The position numbers were made by a program, and so were the translations under genes. Shown piece by piece: positions 9,774-17,726 of a stretch of DNA of 64,000 nt. This DNA comes from Calidihabitans tengchongensis. GTDB lineage: Bacteria; Sysuimicrobiota; Sysuimicrobiia; Sysuimicrobiales; Kaftiobacteriaceae. Within the stretch, counting starts at the first letter, position 1; every line of letters begins with the position of its first letter. Under the pieces are notes generated by a model that was given only the letters and a program-made list of their open reading frames with translations, was not told the origin of the DNA and did not search any database. The stretch is taken from NCBI GenBank assembly GCA_031459615.1, contig JAVKIE010000002.1, positions 124,001 to 188,000 on the forward strand, in the 5' to 3' direction.

Positions 9774-10092
9774 TCTGAAGTACGCCCAGGTGCCTCCAGC
9801 GACGTTAAGTACCGCGTCGGCGCAGCGGGCGGCGAGTTTTTTCGATGGTGCCACCCATACCCTGGACTCTGACTGCTCTGTTCGTGCTGGACGTGACTCC
9901 TCGCTCCTTACCGGAGGAGAAGTGAGCGTGTTTGAGGACTGCGGTTGTGGTCAGCCGCCTGGCGGTGTGGCCTGCGGTCGGGGCAGCAGCCGGGTAGCGG
10001 AGGGGGGAACTATTCGCGCTGCCGTCCGGAGCCTGGAACCGGCTACGTGGAGCGCGCCCCTGGGATGATGCAGGAGGAGTTCGTATATCCCC
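9774..10092. other. Gap right of the importer operon
   Basis: No recognised gene. A 48-codon GTG frame at 9922-10068 with CGGAGGAGAA just ahead of it and three cysteines near its start (FEDCGCGQ) is the best small-protein candidate but matches nothing known to me. The rest shows no repeat or hairpin of note. Together with the gap at 3734-4694 it brackets the importer block. Confidence 0.35.
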
Positions 10093-10121
10093 TTGACCGG
10101 CGGGGCGGCCTGTGCTAGGGT
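10093..10121 (+). promoter_or_regulatory. Sigma70-type promoter of the amtB operon
   Basis: TTGACC at 10093-10098, a 17-bp spacer, then TAGGGT at 10116-10121. The -10 box is preceded by TGTGC, the same five bases found before the -10 box of the sigma-factor promoter near 36.6 kb. Transcription would begin about 10128 and give a leader of nearly 95 bases before the amtB start. Confidence 0.6.
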
Positions 10122-10160
10122 AACGTCCAAAGAAAAAGCATAGGCGGTATGTGGGGCCAC

Positions 10161-10184
10161 GGCGCCCTCCTGGCGGAGGGCGCC
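10161..10184 (+). promoter_or_regulatory. Leader hairpin between promoter and amtB
   Basis: A perfect 9-bp inverted repeat, GGCGCCCTC and GAGGGCGCC, closes a 6-base loop and is followed by a T-rich stretch (GTCTGTGTTTGT). It sits in the 5' leader, about 38 bases ahead of the amtB start, so it could act as an attenuator, an mRNA-stabilising stem or a protein-binding site. The T tract is interrupted, so strong intrinsic termination is not assured. Confidence 0.5.
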
Positions 10185-10222
10185 GTCTGTGTTTGTGGGT
10201 CCGTGGGCGGAGGAGGCGGCCG

Positions 10223-11632
10223 ATGCGGCGGCTGGTGGCGGTGGCAGTGTGGGTGATGGTGGCGGCGGGTTCCGCGTGGGCCGGCGACCCGACAGGTCGG
10301 GCCACCCTGGCGTCCGACCCGGCGGCCGCGGTCAACTTCGCCTGGACGCTGGTGGCCGCCTTCCTGGTGTTCTTCATGCAGGCCGGGTTCGCGCTGCTGG
10401 GTGCGGGGCTGATCCGGTCCAAGAACACCGTCAACTACCTGACCAAGAGCTTCATGGACTTCTGCATGGCGTCCCTGGCCTTCTGGGCGTTCGGCTTTGC
10501 CTTCATGTTCGGCGGGAGCGCGATCGCCCCGGGCCTGGAGGCCGGCAACGCCCTGATCGGGTACTCGGGGTTCTTCCTCACCGGCCAGAGCTATGATGTG
10601 ACCACCATCCTGTACTGGTTCTTCCAGATCGTCTTCGCCGCTACCGCGGCCACCATCGTGGCCGGCGCCGTGGCCGAGCGCACCAAGATCACCGCCTACC
10701 TGGCGTACAGTTTCCTGGTCTCCGCCCTCATCTACCCCGTCTACGGCCACTGGGTATGGGGCGGCGGCTGGCTGGGCCGGCTGTCCGAGTACCTGCCGTT
10801 TCTGGGCGAGGGGGTGGGGGCGCGGGACTTCGCCGGCTCGGGGGTGGTGCACGCGGTAGGCGGGCTGGTGGCGCTGGCCGGGGCGGCCATGGTCGGGCCG
10901 CGCATCGGCAAGTACAACCCCGATGGCACCCCCAACGTGATCCCGGGCCACAACATGGCCTATGTGGTGACCGGGACGTTCATCCTGTTCTTCGGGTGGT
11001 TCGGGTTCAACCCCGGATCCACCCTGGCGGCCACCGACCTGCGGATCTCGGTGATTGCGGTCAACACCTTCCTGGCCGGAACCACGGGGGCCGTGGTGGC
11101 GCTGTACCTCTCCCTCCTGCGCACGGGCAAGGCGGACGTCACCCTGGCCTGCAACGGGTCGCTGGCCGGGCTGGTGGCCATCACCGCGCCGTGCGCCTAC
11201 GTGGCCCCCTGGGCGGCGGTGATCATCGGGGCGGTGGGGGCGCTGGTGATGCTGTGGAGCCTGGGGTTTGTCGAGCGCACGCTGCGGGTGGACGACGCGG
11301 TGGGTGCGGTGTCGGTGCACGCGGCGGGCGGGCTATGGGGCCTGCTGGCCGTGGGAGTGTTCGCCGACGGCACCTACGGGGGCGTGCGGGGGCTGGTGGC
11401 CGGGTCGTGGGCGCAGCTCCTGGCTCAGGCCGTCAGCGTGGTGACGGTGACGGCGTGGTCCCTGGCCACCGGGTTCGCCCTGTTCGGGCTGCTGCGGGCC
11501 ACCATGGGCCTGCGGGCATCCCGGGAGGAGGAGCTGGGAGGGCTGGACGTGCCCGAACACGGCGTGGAGTGCTACCCCGAGGTTCTGGTCCCCATCCTGG
11601 GAGCCGCCGGGGAGTCGGGAGGACAGCCATGA
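10223..11632 (+). CDS. amtB: Ammonium transporter Amt
   Basis: A 469-residue Amt/MEP/Rh channel taking up ammonium. After a signal-like leader (MRRLVAVAVWVMVAAGSAWA) come the family helices: FFMQAGFALLGAGL, the FQIVFAATAATIVAG segment with AERTK, DFAGSGVVHAVGG holding the first pore histidine, and FGWFGFNPGST. The start at 10223 has GGAGGAGG upstream; an in-frame ATG at 10151 would translate the leader hairpin and was rejected. The stop overlaps the next gene (ATGA). Usual GlnK partner is not next to it; instead an unknown membrane-anchored protein, a flotillin and glutamine synthetase follow. Confidence 0.95.
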   Translation: MRRLVAVAVWVMVAAGSAWAGDPTGRATLASDPAAAVNFAWTLVAAFLVFFMQAGFALLGAGLIRSKNTVNYLTKSFMDFCMASLAFWAFGFAFMFGGSAIAPGLEAGNALIGYSGFFLTGQSYDVTTILYWFFQIVFAATAATIVAGAVAERTKITAYLAYSFLVSALIYPVYGHWVWGGGWLGRLSEYLPFLGEGVGARDFAGSGVVHAVGGLVALAGAAMVGPRIGKYNPDGTPNVIPGHNMAYVVTGTFILFFGWFGFNPGSTLAATDLRISVIAVNTFLAGTTGAVVALYLSLLRTGKADVTLACNGSLAGLVAITAPCAYVAPWAAVIIGAVGALVMLWSLGFVERTLRVDDAVGAVSVHAAGGLWGLLAVGVFADGTYGGVRGLVAGSWAQLLAQAVSVVTVTAWSLATGFALFGLLRATMGLRASREEELGGLDVPEHGVECYPEVLVPILGAAGESGGQP

Positions 11633-12726
11633 CGCAGGTGCTGCTGGGGCTGGCGGCGTTCGGCGTGCTGCTGGCGCTGTGGGTGATCATCCCCCACCGG
11701 GTCGTCCATCGGCGGCGGGCCGGGAAGGGGGCGGCGTCGGGCGCAGCAGCTGCGGGCGCGACCCGCGCGATTGCAACTGCGCCCATGCGCCGGCGCCGCC
11801 GACCCGAGATCCCCCGGGTGGTGGACATGCGCCTGCAGAGATGTGCCCGGACCGGGGCGGCCGGTCCGGCGTACGAGCTCGTGGTGGACTTGGCCGGAGT
11901 AGGCGCTCCCACCACCGGCCGGATTCCGGTCTACCGGGACCTGGTGCGGTCCGAGCGCGTCCTGCTGAAGGAGCGCTACCGGACCGAGATCGCGGGCCTT
12001 CCCCTGGTGGCCGGCAACCTGGCAGCCCTGGAGCGGGCGGCGCGCGAGGTCCTGGTCTGGGTGCTGGAGGGCTACCGGCTGCCCCGCTTTGTGTTTCGGG
12101 TGCGCGGCGGGCCGGCGGTGCCGGTGACGGCCCGGGACGGGCGGCTGTGCGGCCGCGTCCCCGGCGGCCCGCTGCTGGAGGCGGCCACCCTGGCGACCCT
12201 GCGCGAGCGGCTGGCGGGCTACCTGGGGCGGGCCGACCTGGAGGTCCGCGCGCTCTCCTGGCGGGACCTCCGCTACCATCCGGCGTGCGCCGTGGTGGAG
12301 GGCGAGGGGCTGTGGGCGCCCCTGTTCTGGGAGGACGGCCATCTCGCCACCCCGGACCTGCCGGTGCGCGTGCCGGGGCTGGCGGCCGCCCTGCGGGCGC
12401 TGCGGGAGGTGCACCAGGGAGCCGGGCCGCTGGTCCTCACCTGCCCGGACCCCCGGGCGCGGGCCGAGCTGGCGGCGGCTGCCCGGCGATGCGGGTACGT
12501 CCTCTCGGTGCCCGACGGCCGGGCGCGGACGACCGTGGAGGTCTGGCAGGTGGACGGGGTTGTGGGGTGCGCGCCTCCCGACACGGCGTCCTCCGGGACC
12601 CGGATGCTGATGGCCGCGGACGTCTGGACGCTGGCGGACCTGGTGGGGCGGGAGCTGGAGCGCGCCGGCCGGGCGCGGGCGGAAGAGATCCGCGTGCACC
12701 GCGCCGGCGAGGCCGCGGGAGCGTAG
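11629..12726 (+). CDS. Membrane-anchored protein of unknown function between amtB and flotillin
   Basis: A 365-residue protein I do not recognise. One predicted transmembrane helix (about residues 4-22) is followed by a basic, Ala/Arg-rich linker (about 23-62, with an RRRRR run) and a soluble domain of about 300 residues rich in Arg, Leu and Val. Motif-like stretches include YRDLVRSERVLLKERYRTE and RFVFRVRGGPAVPV. Its ATG overlaps the amtB stop and the flotillin gene starts 25 bp after it, so all three are probably co-translated. By position it could be a flotillin partner in the place NfeD proteins take in other flotillin operons, but no NfeD/OB-fold features are visible. Function unknown. 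Confidence 0.75.
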   Translation: MTQVLLGLAAFGVLLALWVIIPHRVVHRRRAGKGAASGAAAAGATRAIATAPMRRRRRPEIPRVVDMRLQRCARTGAAGPAYELVVDLAGVGAPTTGRIPVYRDLVRSERVLLKERYRTEIAGLPLVAGNLAALERAAREVLVWVLEGYRLPRFVFRVRGGPAVPVTARDGRLCGRVPGGPLLEAATLATLRERLAGYLGRADLEVRALSWRDLRYHPACAVVEGEGLWAPLFWEDGHLATPDLPVRVPGLAAALRALREVHQGAGPLVLTCPDPRARAELAAAARRCGYVLSVPDGRARTTVEVWQVDGVVGCAPPDTASSGTRMLMAADVWTLADLVGRELERAGRARAEEIRVHRAGEAAGA

Positions 12727-12751
12727 GATCCCGGGTGAGGAGGGAGCAGGG

Positions 12752-14137
12752 ATGATCGTTCTGTGGAGTGTCCTGGCGCTGGCGGTGGCGGGCGGGGTGG
12801 CCCTGTGGGCCGCGCGGTACACCAAGGTCGGTCCCAACGAGGTGCTGATCATCTCCGGCCGTCGGCGGCGGGTGCGGGGCCCCGACGGCTCCGTGCGGAC
12901 CGTGGGGTACCGCCTGGTCCTGGGCGGCGGCACCTTCGTGTGGCCCGTCCGGGAGAAGGTGCAGCGGCTGTCCCTGGAGCTGATGACCCTGGAGGTGCGC
13001 GCCGCGGAGGTGTACACCGCCCACGCCATCCCCGTCACCGTGGACGGGGTGGCGCAGGTGCGGGTCCGCAGCGACGAGGCCGGCATCGCCACCGCCGCGC
13101 AGCAGTTCCTCTCCCGGTCCCGGGAGGATGTGATGCGGACGGTCCAGCAGACCCTGGAGGGCCACCTGCGGGCCGCCATCGGCACCATGACCGTGGAGGA
13201 GATCTACCGCGGCCGGGACGCGCTGGCGCGCACGGCCCGGGAGGCGGCCGCCGAGGACCTGGCCAAGATGGGGCTGGAGATCGTCTCCCTCACCATCCGC
13301 ACCATCACCGACAGCCAGGGATACCTGGAGGCCCTGGCCCGGCCCCGGATCGCCCAGGTCAAGCGGGACGCGGTCAAGGCGGAGGCCGAGGCCGAACGGG
13401 AGGCCCAGCAGACCCGCCTGGCGGCCGAGGCGGAGGTGGAGCAGGCGCGCCGGGACCTGGCGGTGCGCAAGGCGGCCTACGAGGCCGAGGTGGCCGCCCA
13501 GCGGGCGCAGGCGGACCTGGCCTACGAACTGCACCGCCACCGCGTCAGCCAGCAGGTGAAGGCCGAGCAGATGCAGGTGAGCATCGTGGAGAAGGACAAG
13601 GCCATCGAGCTGGAGGCCCGGGAGATCCTGCGCCGGGAGAAGGAGCTGGTGGCCCAGGTCCTCAAGCCGGCCCAGGCCGAGCGGGAGCGCATCCAGATGC
13701 TGGCGGAAGCCGAGCGGCACCGCTTGGCCGCGGAGGCCGCCGGGCGCGCGGAGGGCATCCGGGCCACCGGGGCCGCCGAGGCCGAGGCGCTGCGGTTGAA
13801 GGGGATCGCCGAGGCCGAGGCGATGGAGCAGAAAGCCCGGTCCTGGTCCCAGTACACCGAGGCGGCCCTGACCGACCTGGTGATCCGCATCCTGCCCGAT
13901 CTGGCGCGGGCCGTGGCCGAGCCGCTGGCCCGGACCGACAAGATCATCCTCATCGGCAACGGCGACGGCGCGGGCGCCTCCCGGGTGACCGGTGAGGTCA
14001 CGCGGGTCCTGGCCCAGCTGCCGGCGGTGGTGGAGGCCCTGACGGGCATGAAGCTGGACGCGATCCTGCGGCGGCTGCCCGGCGCGGAGGCCCCGGCGGC
14101 GGACCGGCGTCCGGTGCCGGAGGCGGTGGAGCGGTGA
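12752..14137 (+). CDS. Flotillin-like SPFH (band 7) membrane scaffold protein
   Basis: A 461-residue protein of the FloT/YqiK type that assembles into membrane cages and organises microdomains. An N-terminal hydrophobic anchor (about 2-22) precedes the SPFH domain (YTKVGPNEVLIISG, then AHAIPVTVDGVAQVRV). A long charged coiled coil rich in Glu, Ala and Arg runs from about 200 to 370 (AEAEREAQQTRLAAEAEVEQ), and the C-terminal part holds the flotillin-type ADLxxRILPDLARAVAEPLARTDKIILIG segment, here split across residues 375-410. A good ribosome site (GAGGAGGGA) lies before the ATG. It is placed between amtB-unknown and glnA, suggesting a role around ammonium uptake at the membrane; that link is inference. 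Confidence 0.9.
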   Translation: MIVLWSVLALAVAGGVALWAARYTKVGPNEVLIISGRRRRVRGPDGSVRTVGYRLVLGGGTFVWPVREKVQRLSLELMTLEVRAAEVYTAHAIPVTVDGVAQVRVRSDEAGIATAAQQFLSRSREDVMRTVQQTLEGHLRAAIGTMTVEEIYRGRDALARTAREAAAEDLAKMGLEIVSLTIRTITDSQGYLEALARPRIAQVKRDAVKAEAEAEREAQQTRLAAEAEVEQARRDLAVRKAAYEAEVAAQRAQADLAYELHRHRVSQQVKAEQMQVSIVEKDKAIELEAREILRREKELVAQVLKPAQAERERIQMLAEAERHRLAAEAAGRAEGIRATGAAEAEALRLKGIAEAEAMEQKARSWSQYTEAALTDLVIRILPDLARAVAEPLARTDKIILIGNGDGAGASRVTGEVTRVLAQLPAVVEALTGMKLDAILRRLPGAEAPAADRRPVPEAVER

Positions 14138-14174
14138 TGATGGCCGAGCGAGACACGTCTTCTTGGAGGATCCC

Positions 14175-15632
14175 ATGACCGATCAGATACGCACGCACCT
14201 GTCGGACCACGCGCTGATTAACCCGTCCCGGGTGATTGACCTGTGCCGCCGCCAGGGCGTGCGGATGGTGGACTTCCGGTTCACCGACCTGGTGGGAGGG
14301 TGGCAACACTTCTCCATTCCCGCCGACGAGCTGGACGAGAGCATGTTCGTGGAGGGGGTGGGGTTTGACGGCAGCAGCATCCGGGGGTTTCAGGCCATCG
14401 ACGAATCCGACATGCTGCTGCTCCCCGATTCCCGGACCGCGCGCGTGGACCCGCTGCTCCGGGTGCCCACCCTCATGCTCATCTGCGATGTCTACGATCC
14501 GGTGACCCGCGAGCGGTACACCCGCGACCCCCGCTACGTGGCCCAGAAGGCGGAGCACTACCTGGCGAGCACCGGCATCGCCACCGCCAGCTACTGGGGG
14601 CCCGAGGCGGAGTTCTTCGTGTTCGACGACGTGCGTTACGACCTGCAGGCCCACAGTGCCTCCTATCTGGTGGACTCGGCGGAAGGCCCCTGGAACACCG
14701 GGCGCGACGAAAGGCCCAACCTGGGCTACAAGCCCCGACACAAGGAGGGCTACTTCCCGGTCCCGCCGGCGGACAGCCTCCAGGACTTCCGCAGCGAGCT
14801 GGTCCTGAAGATGCGCGAGGCCGGGCTGGAGGTGGAGGTCCACCACCACGAGGTGGCGTCGGCGGGCCAGTGCGAGATCGACCTGCGCTTTGCCACCCTC
14901 ACCGAGATGGCCGACCGGCTGATGCTGTACAAGTACCTGGTCAAGATGTTCGCCCGCGCCCACTTCAAGACCGCCACCTTCATGCCCAAGCCCATCTTCG
15001 GGGACAACGGGTCGGGGATGCACTGCCACCAGAGCCTGTGGAGGGAAGAGGTCAACCTGTTTTTCGACCCCGATGGCTACGCCCAGCTCAGCGAGCTGGC
15101 CATGTACTACATCGGCGGCCTGCTGCACCACTCGCCGGCCCTGCTGGCGTTCTGCGCCCCCACCACTAACTCGTACCGTCGGCTGGTCCCCGGGTACGAG
15201 GCGCCGGTGAACCTGGTGTACTCCCAGCGCAACCGCAGCGCCGCGGTGCGCATCCCCGTGTACTCCGCCAGCCCGCGGGCCAAGCGCATCGAGTACCGGC
15301 CCCCGGATCCCTCCGCCAACCCCTACCTGGCGTTTGCGGCCATGCTCCTGGCGGGCCTGGACGGGATCCGGCGCCGCCTCGACCCGGGCGACCCGATGGA
15401 CGTGGACCTGTACGAGCTGCCGGCGGAGGAGGCCCGGAAGATCCGCCAGGTCCCCGGGTCGCTGGAAGGCGCGCTGGCCGCGCTGGAGGAGGACCACGCC
15501 TTCCTGCTGGAGGGAGGGGTGTTCACTCCCGACGTGATCGAGACCTGGCTGGATCTCAAACGCCGCCGGGAGGTGGACTTCGTGCGCCTGCGGCCGCACC
15601 CGGCGGAGTTTCACCTCTACTACGACGTGTGA
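14175..15632 (+). CDS. glnA: Glutamine synthetase, type I
   Basis: Makes glutamine from glutamate, ammonia and ATP. The 485-residue protein shows the family landmarks: FTDLVGGWQHFSIP near the N-terminus, GFDGSSIRGFQAI, the metal-site GPEAEFFVFD, the ATP-site NGSGMHCHQS, PTTNSYRRLVPGYEAP and RSAAVRIP. Tyr413 in DLYELP corresponds to the adenylylation tyrosine of the GS I-beta class, so covalent control is possible. The ATG at 14175 is chosen over a TTG at 14163 because the TTGGAGGA containing that TTG is the ribosome site. The gene follows the flotillin by 37 bp and precedes a LysE-type exporter. Confidence 0.96.
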   Translation: MTDQIRTHLSDHALINPSRVIDLCRRQGVRMVDFRFTDLVGGWQHFSIPADELDESMFVEGVGFDGSSIRGFQAIDESDMLLLPDSRTARVDPLLRVPTLMLICDVYDPVTRERYTRDPRYVAQKAEHYLASTGIATASYWGPEAEFFVFDDVRYDLQAHSASYLVDSAEGPWNTGRDERPNLGYKPRHKEGYFPVPPADSLQDFRSELVLKMREAGLEVEVHHHEVASAGQCEIDLRFATLTEMADRLMLYKYLVKMFARAHFKTATFMPKPIFGDNGSGMHCHQSLWREEVNLFFDPDGYAQLSELAMYYIGGLLHHSPALLAFCAPTTNSYRRLVPGYEAPVNLVYSQRNRSAAVRIPVYSASPRAKRIEYRPPDPSANPYLAFAAMLLAGLDGIRRRLDPGDPMDVDLYELPAEEARKIRQVPGSLEGALAALEEDHAFLLEGGVFTPDVIETWLDLKRRREVDFVRLRPHPAEFHLYYDV

Positions 15633-15639
15633 GGCGGTC

Positions 15640-16239
15640 GTGAACCTGGTGGTGACGGGGTGGGTTCTGGGGCTGGCGTTCTGCGCGGCTCCGGGGGCGG
15701 TCACCGCCGAGGCGGTCCGCCGGGGGGCAGCCCGGGGCTGGACGGCAGCGCTGGCCCTGGGGGTGGGCTCGCTGCTGGGCGACGCCCTGTGGGCGGCGGC
15801 CGGCCTGGCGGGCGCGGCCACGCTGACGCGCACCGGCCTGGGGCGGACGCTGGGCGCGGCGGGCGTCGTCCTGCTGCTGTGGCTGGCTTGGCGGGCGCTG
15901 CGCGACGCGCGGAGCCCGACCCCGCGTCCCTCGCGGGTCCGTCCCGGGGCGGACTTCGCCGCCGGCGCCGCCCTGTCGCTGACCAACCCGCTGGCGATGG
16001 GATTCTGGCTGACCGCTGGCGCGGCCGTGGCCGCCCAGGCGCCCGCCGGCTCACCGGTCTTTGCCCCGGTCTTCGCCGGCGTGATGGCGGCGGCGATCGC
16101 CTGGTGCGCGGTCCTCGCGGCCGCCGTCGGCTGGGCGCGGCGGTGGATGACCGGTCCCGCCCTGCGGGTGCTGTCCGCCGTGTGCGGGCTGCTGCTGCTC
16201 GGGGCGGGCGTGCGCCTGGCCCTCGGGCTGCCGGGCTAG
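15640..16239 (+). CDS. LysE/RhtB-family amino-acid exporter
   Basis: A 199-residue, very hydrophobic protein with about six predicted helices. The start GLAFCAAPGAVTAEAVRRG matches the LysE/RhtB N-terminal signature (normally GPxxxxxxxxG), and LSLTNPLAMGFWLTAGA matches the conserved NP motif in the middle. These transporters export amino acids or related small molecules. The GTG start lies 7 bp after glnA, so it is likely part of that operon. Its TAG stop and the stop of the opposing gene share the palindrome CTAG at 16236-16239. Confidence 0.85.
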   Translation: MNLVVTGWVLGLAFCAAPGAVTAEAVRRGAARGWTAALALGVGSLLGDALWAAAGLAGAATLTRTGLGRTLGAAGVVLLLWLAWRALRDARSPTPRPSRVRPGADFAAGAALSLTNPLAMGFWLTAGAAVAAQAPAGSPVFAPVFAGVMAAAIAWCAVLAAAVGWARRWMTGPALRVLSAVCGLLLLGAGVRLALGLPG

Positions 16240-17174
16240 TCCGCCCGTCCCCGGCCGCCCGGGGCGTGTCCGTACACGATCCGGCAGCCGATCACCGGCG
16301 TCTCCGCCAGCGGCGGGGTCCGGCCGGCCAGCAGGGCGTCCAGCGCCTGCCGGAGGTACGGGTGGCGGACGGCGGCGGGATCTTCGCTGTTGTCGTCCAC
16401 CCCCCCGTGGTAGCGCAGGATCCCGGCGGAGTCAAACAGGAACACCTCGGGGGTCCGCGTCGCCCCATACCGCCGCGCCACCTCCTGGGCGGGGTCGGCC
16501 AGGAAGGGGAACGGATACCCGCGCTCCTGCGCCCGGCGGCGCATGCTCTCCTCGCCGTCCTCGGGGTGCCGGCGGGGGTCTGTGGGGTTGACCAGCAGCA
16601 GCTGGACGCCCCGGCCGGCGTAGTCCCGCTGGATCCGGATCAGCCGGTCTTCCCACGCCAGGGCATACGGGCAGTGGAGGCACGTGAAGACCACGCCCAG
16701 GACCCTGGCGGAGCGGTAGTCGTCGGTCCCGACCCGGTGGCCGGCGGCGTCCCGCAGGGTGAAGGGGATGAGCGGCGAGCCCACCTCCAGCGCCAGGAGC
16801 GTGTGGCCCCCGCCCGCGTCGCCCCCGTCGGCGGGCTCCCCGGAGGCGGCCCGCGGGGGACGGTCCAGGGCGGAGCGCAGGGCATCTTCCAGCATCGCCA
16901 CCGTGGGGATCGGTGTCACCCGCCCGTCGGGGGTCAGGAAGACCCGGCAGGTCAGCCGGTAGGCCTCGCCGGGAGCGGGGAACAGGTCCACGCCGTTGAC
17001 GCGGATGGTGGGCGAGCCGGCAAAGCGCAGTGCCCGCGCCTGTTCGTCGGTGTCCACCCGGATGACGCGCACCGACGCGCGCACCCCGAGGGCCTCCACC
17101 ACCTGCCGCAGACGCTTCAGGGCCGGCTCATGGGAGGGGCAGTCCTCCCAGTACAGGAACTCGATCTGGAACAT
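16236..17174 (-). CDS. Two-domain thioredoxin-fold protein with C-terminal redoxin
   Basis: A 312-residue protein. The N-terminal third looks like a small thioredoxin-fold domain (FQIEFLYWEDCPSHEPAL, then GSPTIRVNGVDLFP), as seen next to mercury or thiol-transfer genes. From about residue 120 follows a redoxin/AhpC-TSA-like domain with a CxxC (FTCLHCPYALAWEDRL) and RYGATRTPEVFLFD. Such redoxins act as thiol reductases or peroxidases. The ATG at 17174 has GGAGG five bases ahead; an upstream in-frame GTG at 17195 has no such site. It faces the LysE gene and diverges from the zincin gene. The fusion order is less usual than either domain alone. Confidence 0.8.
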   Translation of the reverse strand: MFQIEFLYWEDCPSHEPALKRLRQVVEALGVRASVRVIRVDTDEQARALRFAGSPTIRVNGVDLFPAPGEAYRLTCRVFLTPDGRVTPIPTVAMLEDALRSALDRPPRAASGEPADGGDAGGGHTLLALEVGSPLIPFTLRDAAGHRVGTDDYRSARVLGVVFTCLHCPYALAWEDRLIRIQRDYAGRGVQLLLVNPTDPRRHPEDGEESMRRRAQERGYPFPFLADPAQEVARRYGATRTPEVFLFDSAGILRYHGGVDDNSEDPAAVRHPYLRQALDALLAGRTPPLAETPVIGCRIVYGHAPGGRGRAD

Positions 17175-17246
17175 TCCGGCCTCCGATGATGTCACACCTC
17201 ACCCGCCGGGTCAACGTGTGCCGCGGGGCGGGGCATTCCCTCCCCG

Positions 17247-17275
17247 TTGAGGAGGCCGGCGCCGTGGGCTACAGT
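17247..17275 (+). promoter_or_regulatory. Promoter of the zincin gene, predicted leaderless transcript
   Basis: TTGAGG at 17247-17252, 17-bp spacer, TACAGT at 17270-17275, preceded by GGGC. The start codon is at 17286, only 10 bases past the -10 box, so transcription would begin within a few bases of the ATG. The same GGGCTACA-TGG pattern occurs in the promoter at 39935-39964. Confidence 0.5.
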
Positions 17276-17285
17276 GGGGGTGTCG

Positions 17286-17660
17286 ATGCGGCTGTCCCGG
17301 CGGCGGTTCCGGCGCCTGGTCCTGCAGGCGCTCCAGTCCCTTCCCGAGGAGATCCGCGCGCGGCTGGACAACGTGGCGGTGGTGGTGGAGGACTGGCCGT
17401 CGGCGGAACAGCTGGCCGCCGCCGGCGTGGGGCCCGAGGACACCCTGTTCGGCCTGTACGAAGGCGTCCCCCTGATTTCCCGGGGGATCACCGCCGACTC
17501 GTTGCTGCCCGACAAGATCACGATCTTCCAGGGCCCGCTGGAGGAGGCGTGCGCCAGCGAGGAGGAGATGGCGGAGGAGATCCGGCGGACCGTCGTCCAC
17601 GAGATCGCCCACCACCTCGGCATCGACGACGAGCGCCTGGCCGAGCTGGGGTATGACTGA
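17286..17660 (+). CDS. Minimal zincin-like metallopeptidase family protein
   Basis: A 124-residue protein of the small zincin-fold family found widely in high-GC bacteria. The zinc motif HEIAHHLGIDD is at residues 105-115: His105, Glu106 and His109 fit HExxH, and Asp114/115 the third-ligand region. The rest (MRLSRRRFRRLVLQAL, LFGLYEGVPLISRG, PDKITIFQGPL) matches the usual family pattern. The ATG at 17286 is preferred because conserved sequence starts there and a promoter lies right before it. Cellular substrate is unknown. Confidence 0.88.
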   Translation: MRLSRRRFRRLVLQALQSLPEEIRARLDNVAVVVEDWPSAEQLAAAGVGPEDTLFGLYEGVPLISRGITADSLLPDKITIFQGPLEEACASEEEMAEEIRRTVVHEIAHHLGIDDERLAELGYD

Positions 17661-17726
17661 GCCGCGTCCCCGCCCGCGCTCCGGCGCGCCCGGCTCTGCG
17701 GTCCGCCCCGTGAGAGGAGGTTCGCC

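Noticed and set aside
4142..9924. A 12-base identity GGAGGAGAAGTG at 4142-4153 and 9913-9924 flanking the importer block
   Set aside because: It is ribosome-site-like purine sequence, too short to call target-site or attachment repeats.
10151..10222. In-frame upstream ATG for amtB at 10151
   Set aside because: It would translate the GC hairpin and lacks a ribosome site, while 10223 has GGAGGAGG and a signal peptide.
16236..17195. Upstream GTG start at 17195 for the redoxin protein
   Set aside because: The ATG at 17174 has GGAGG at proper distance and starts the thioredoxin-like fold.
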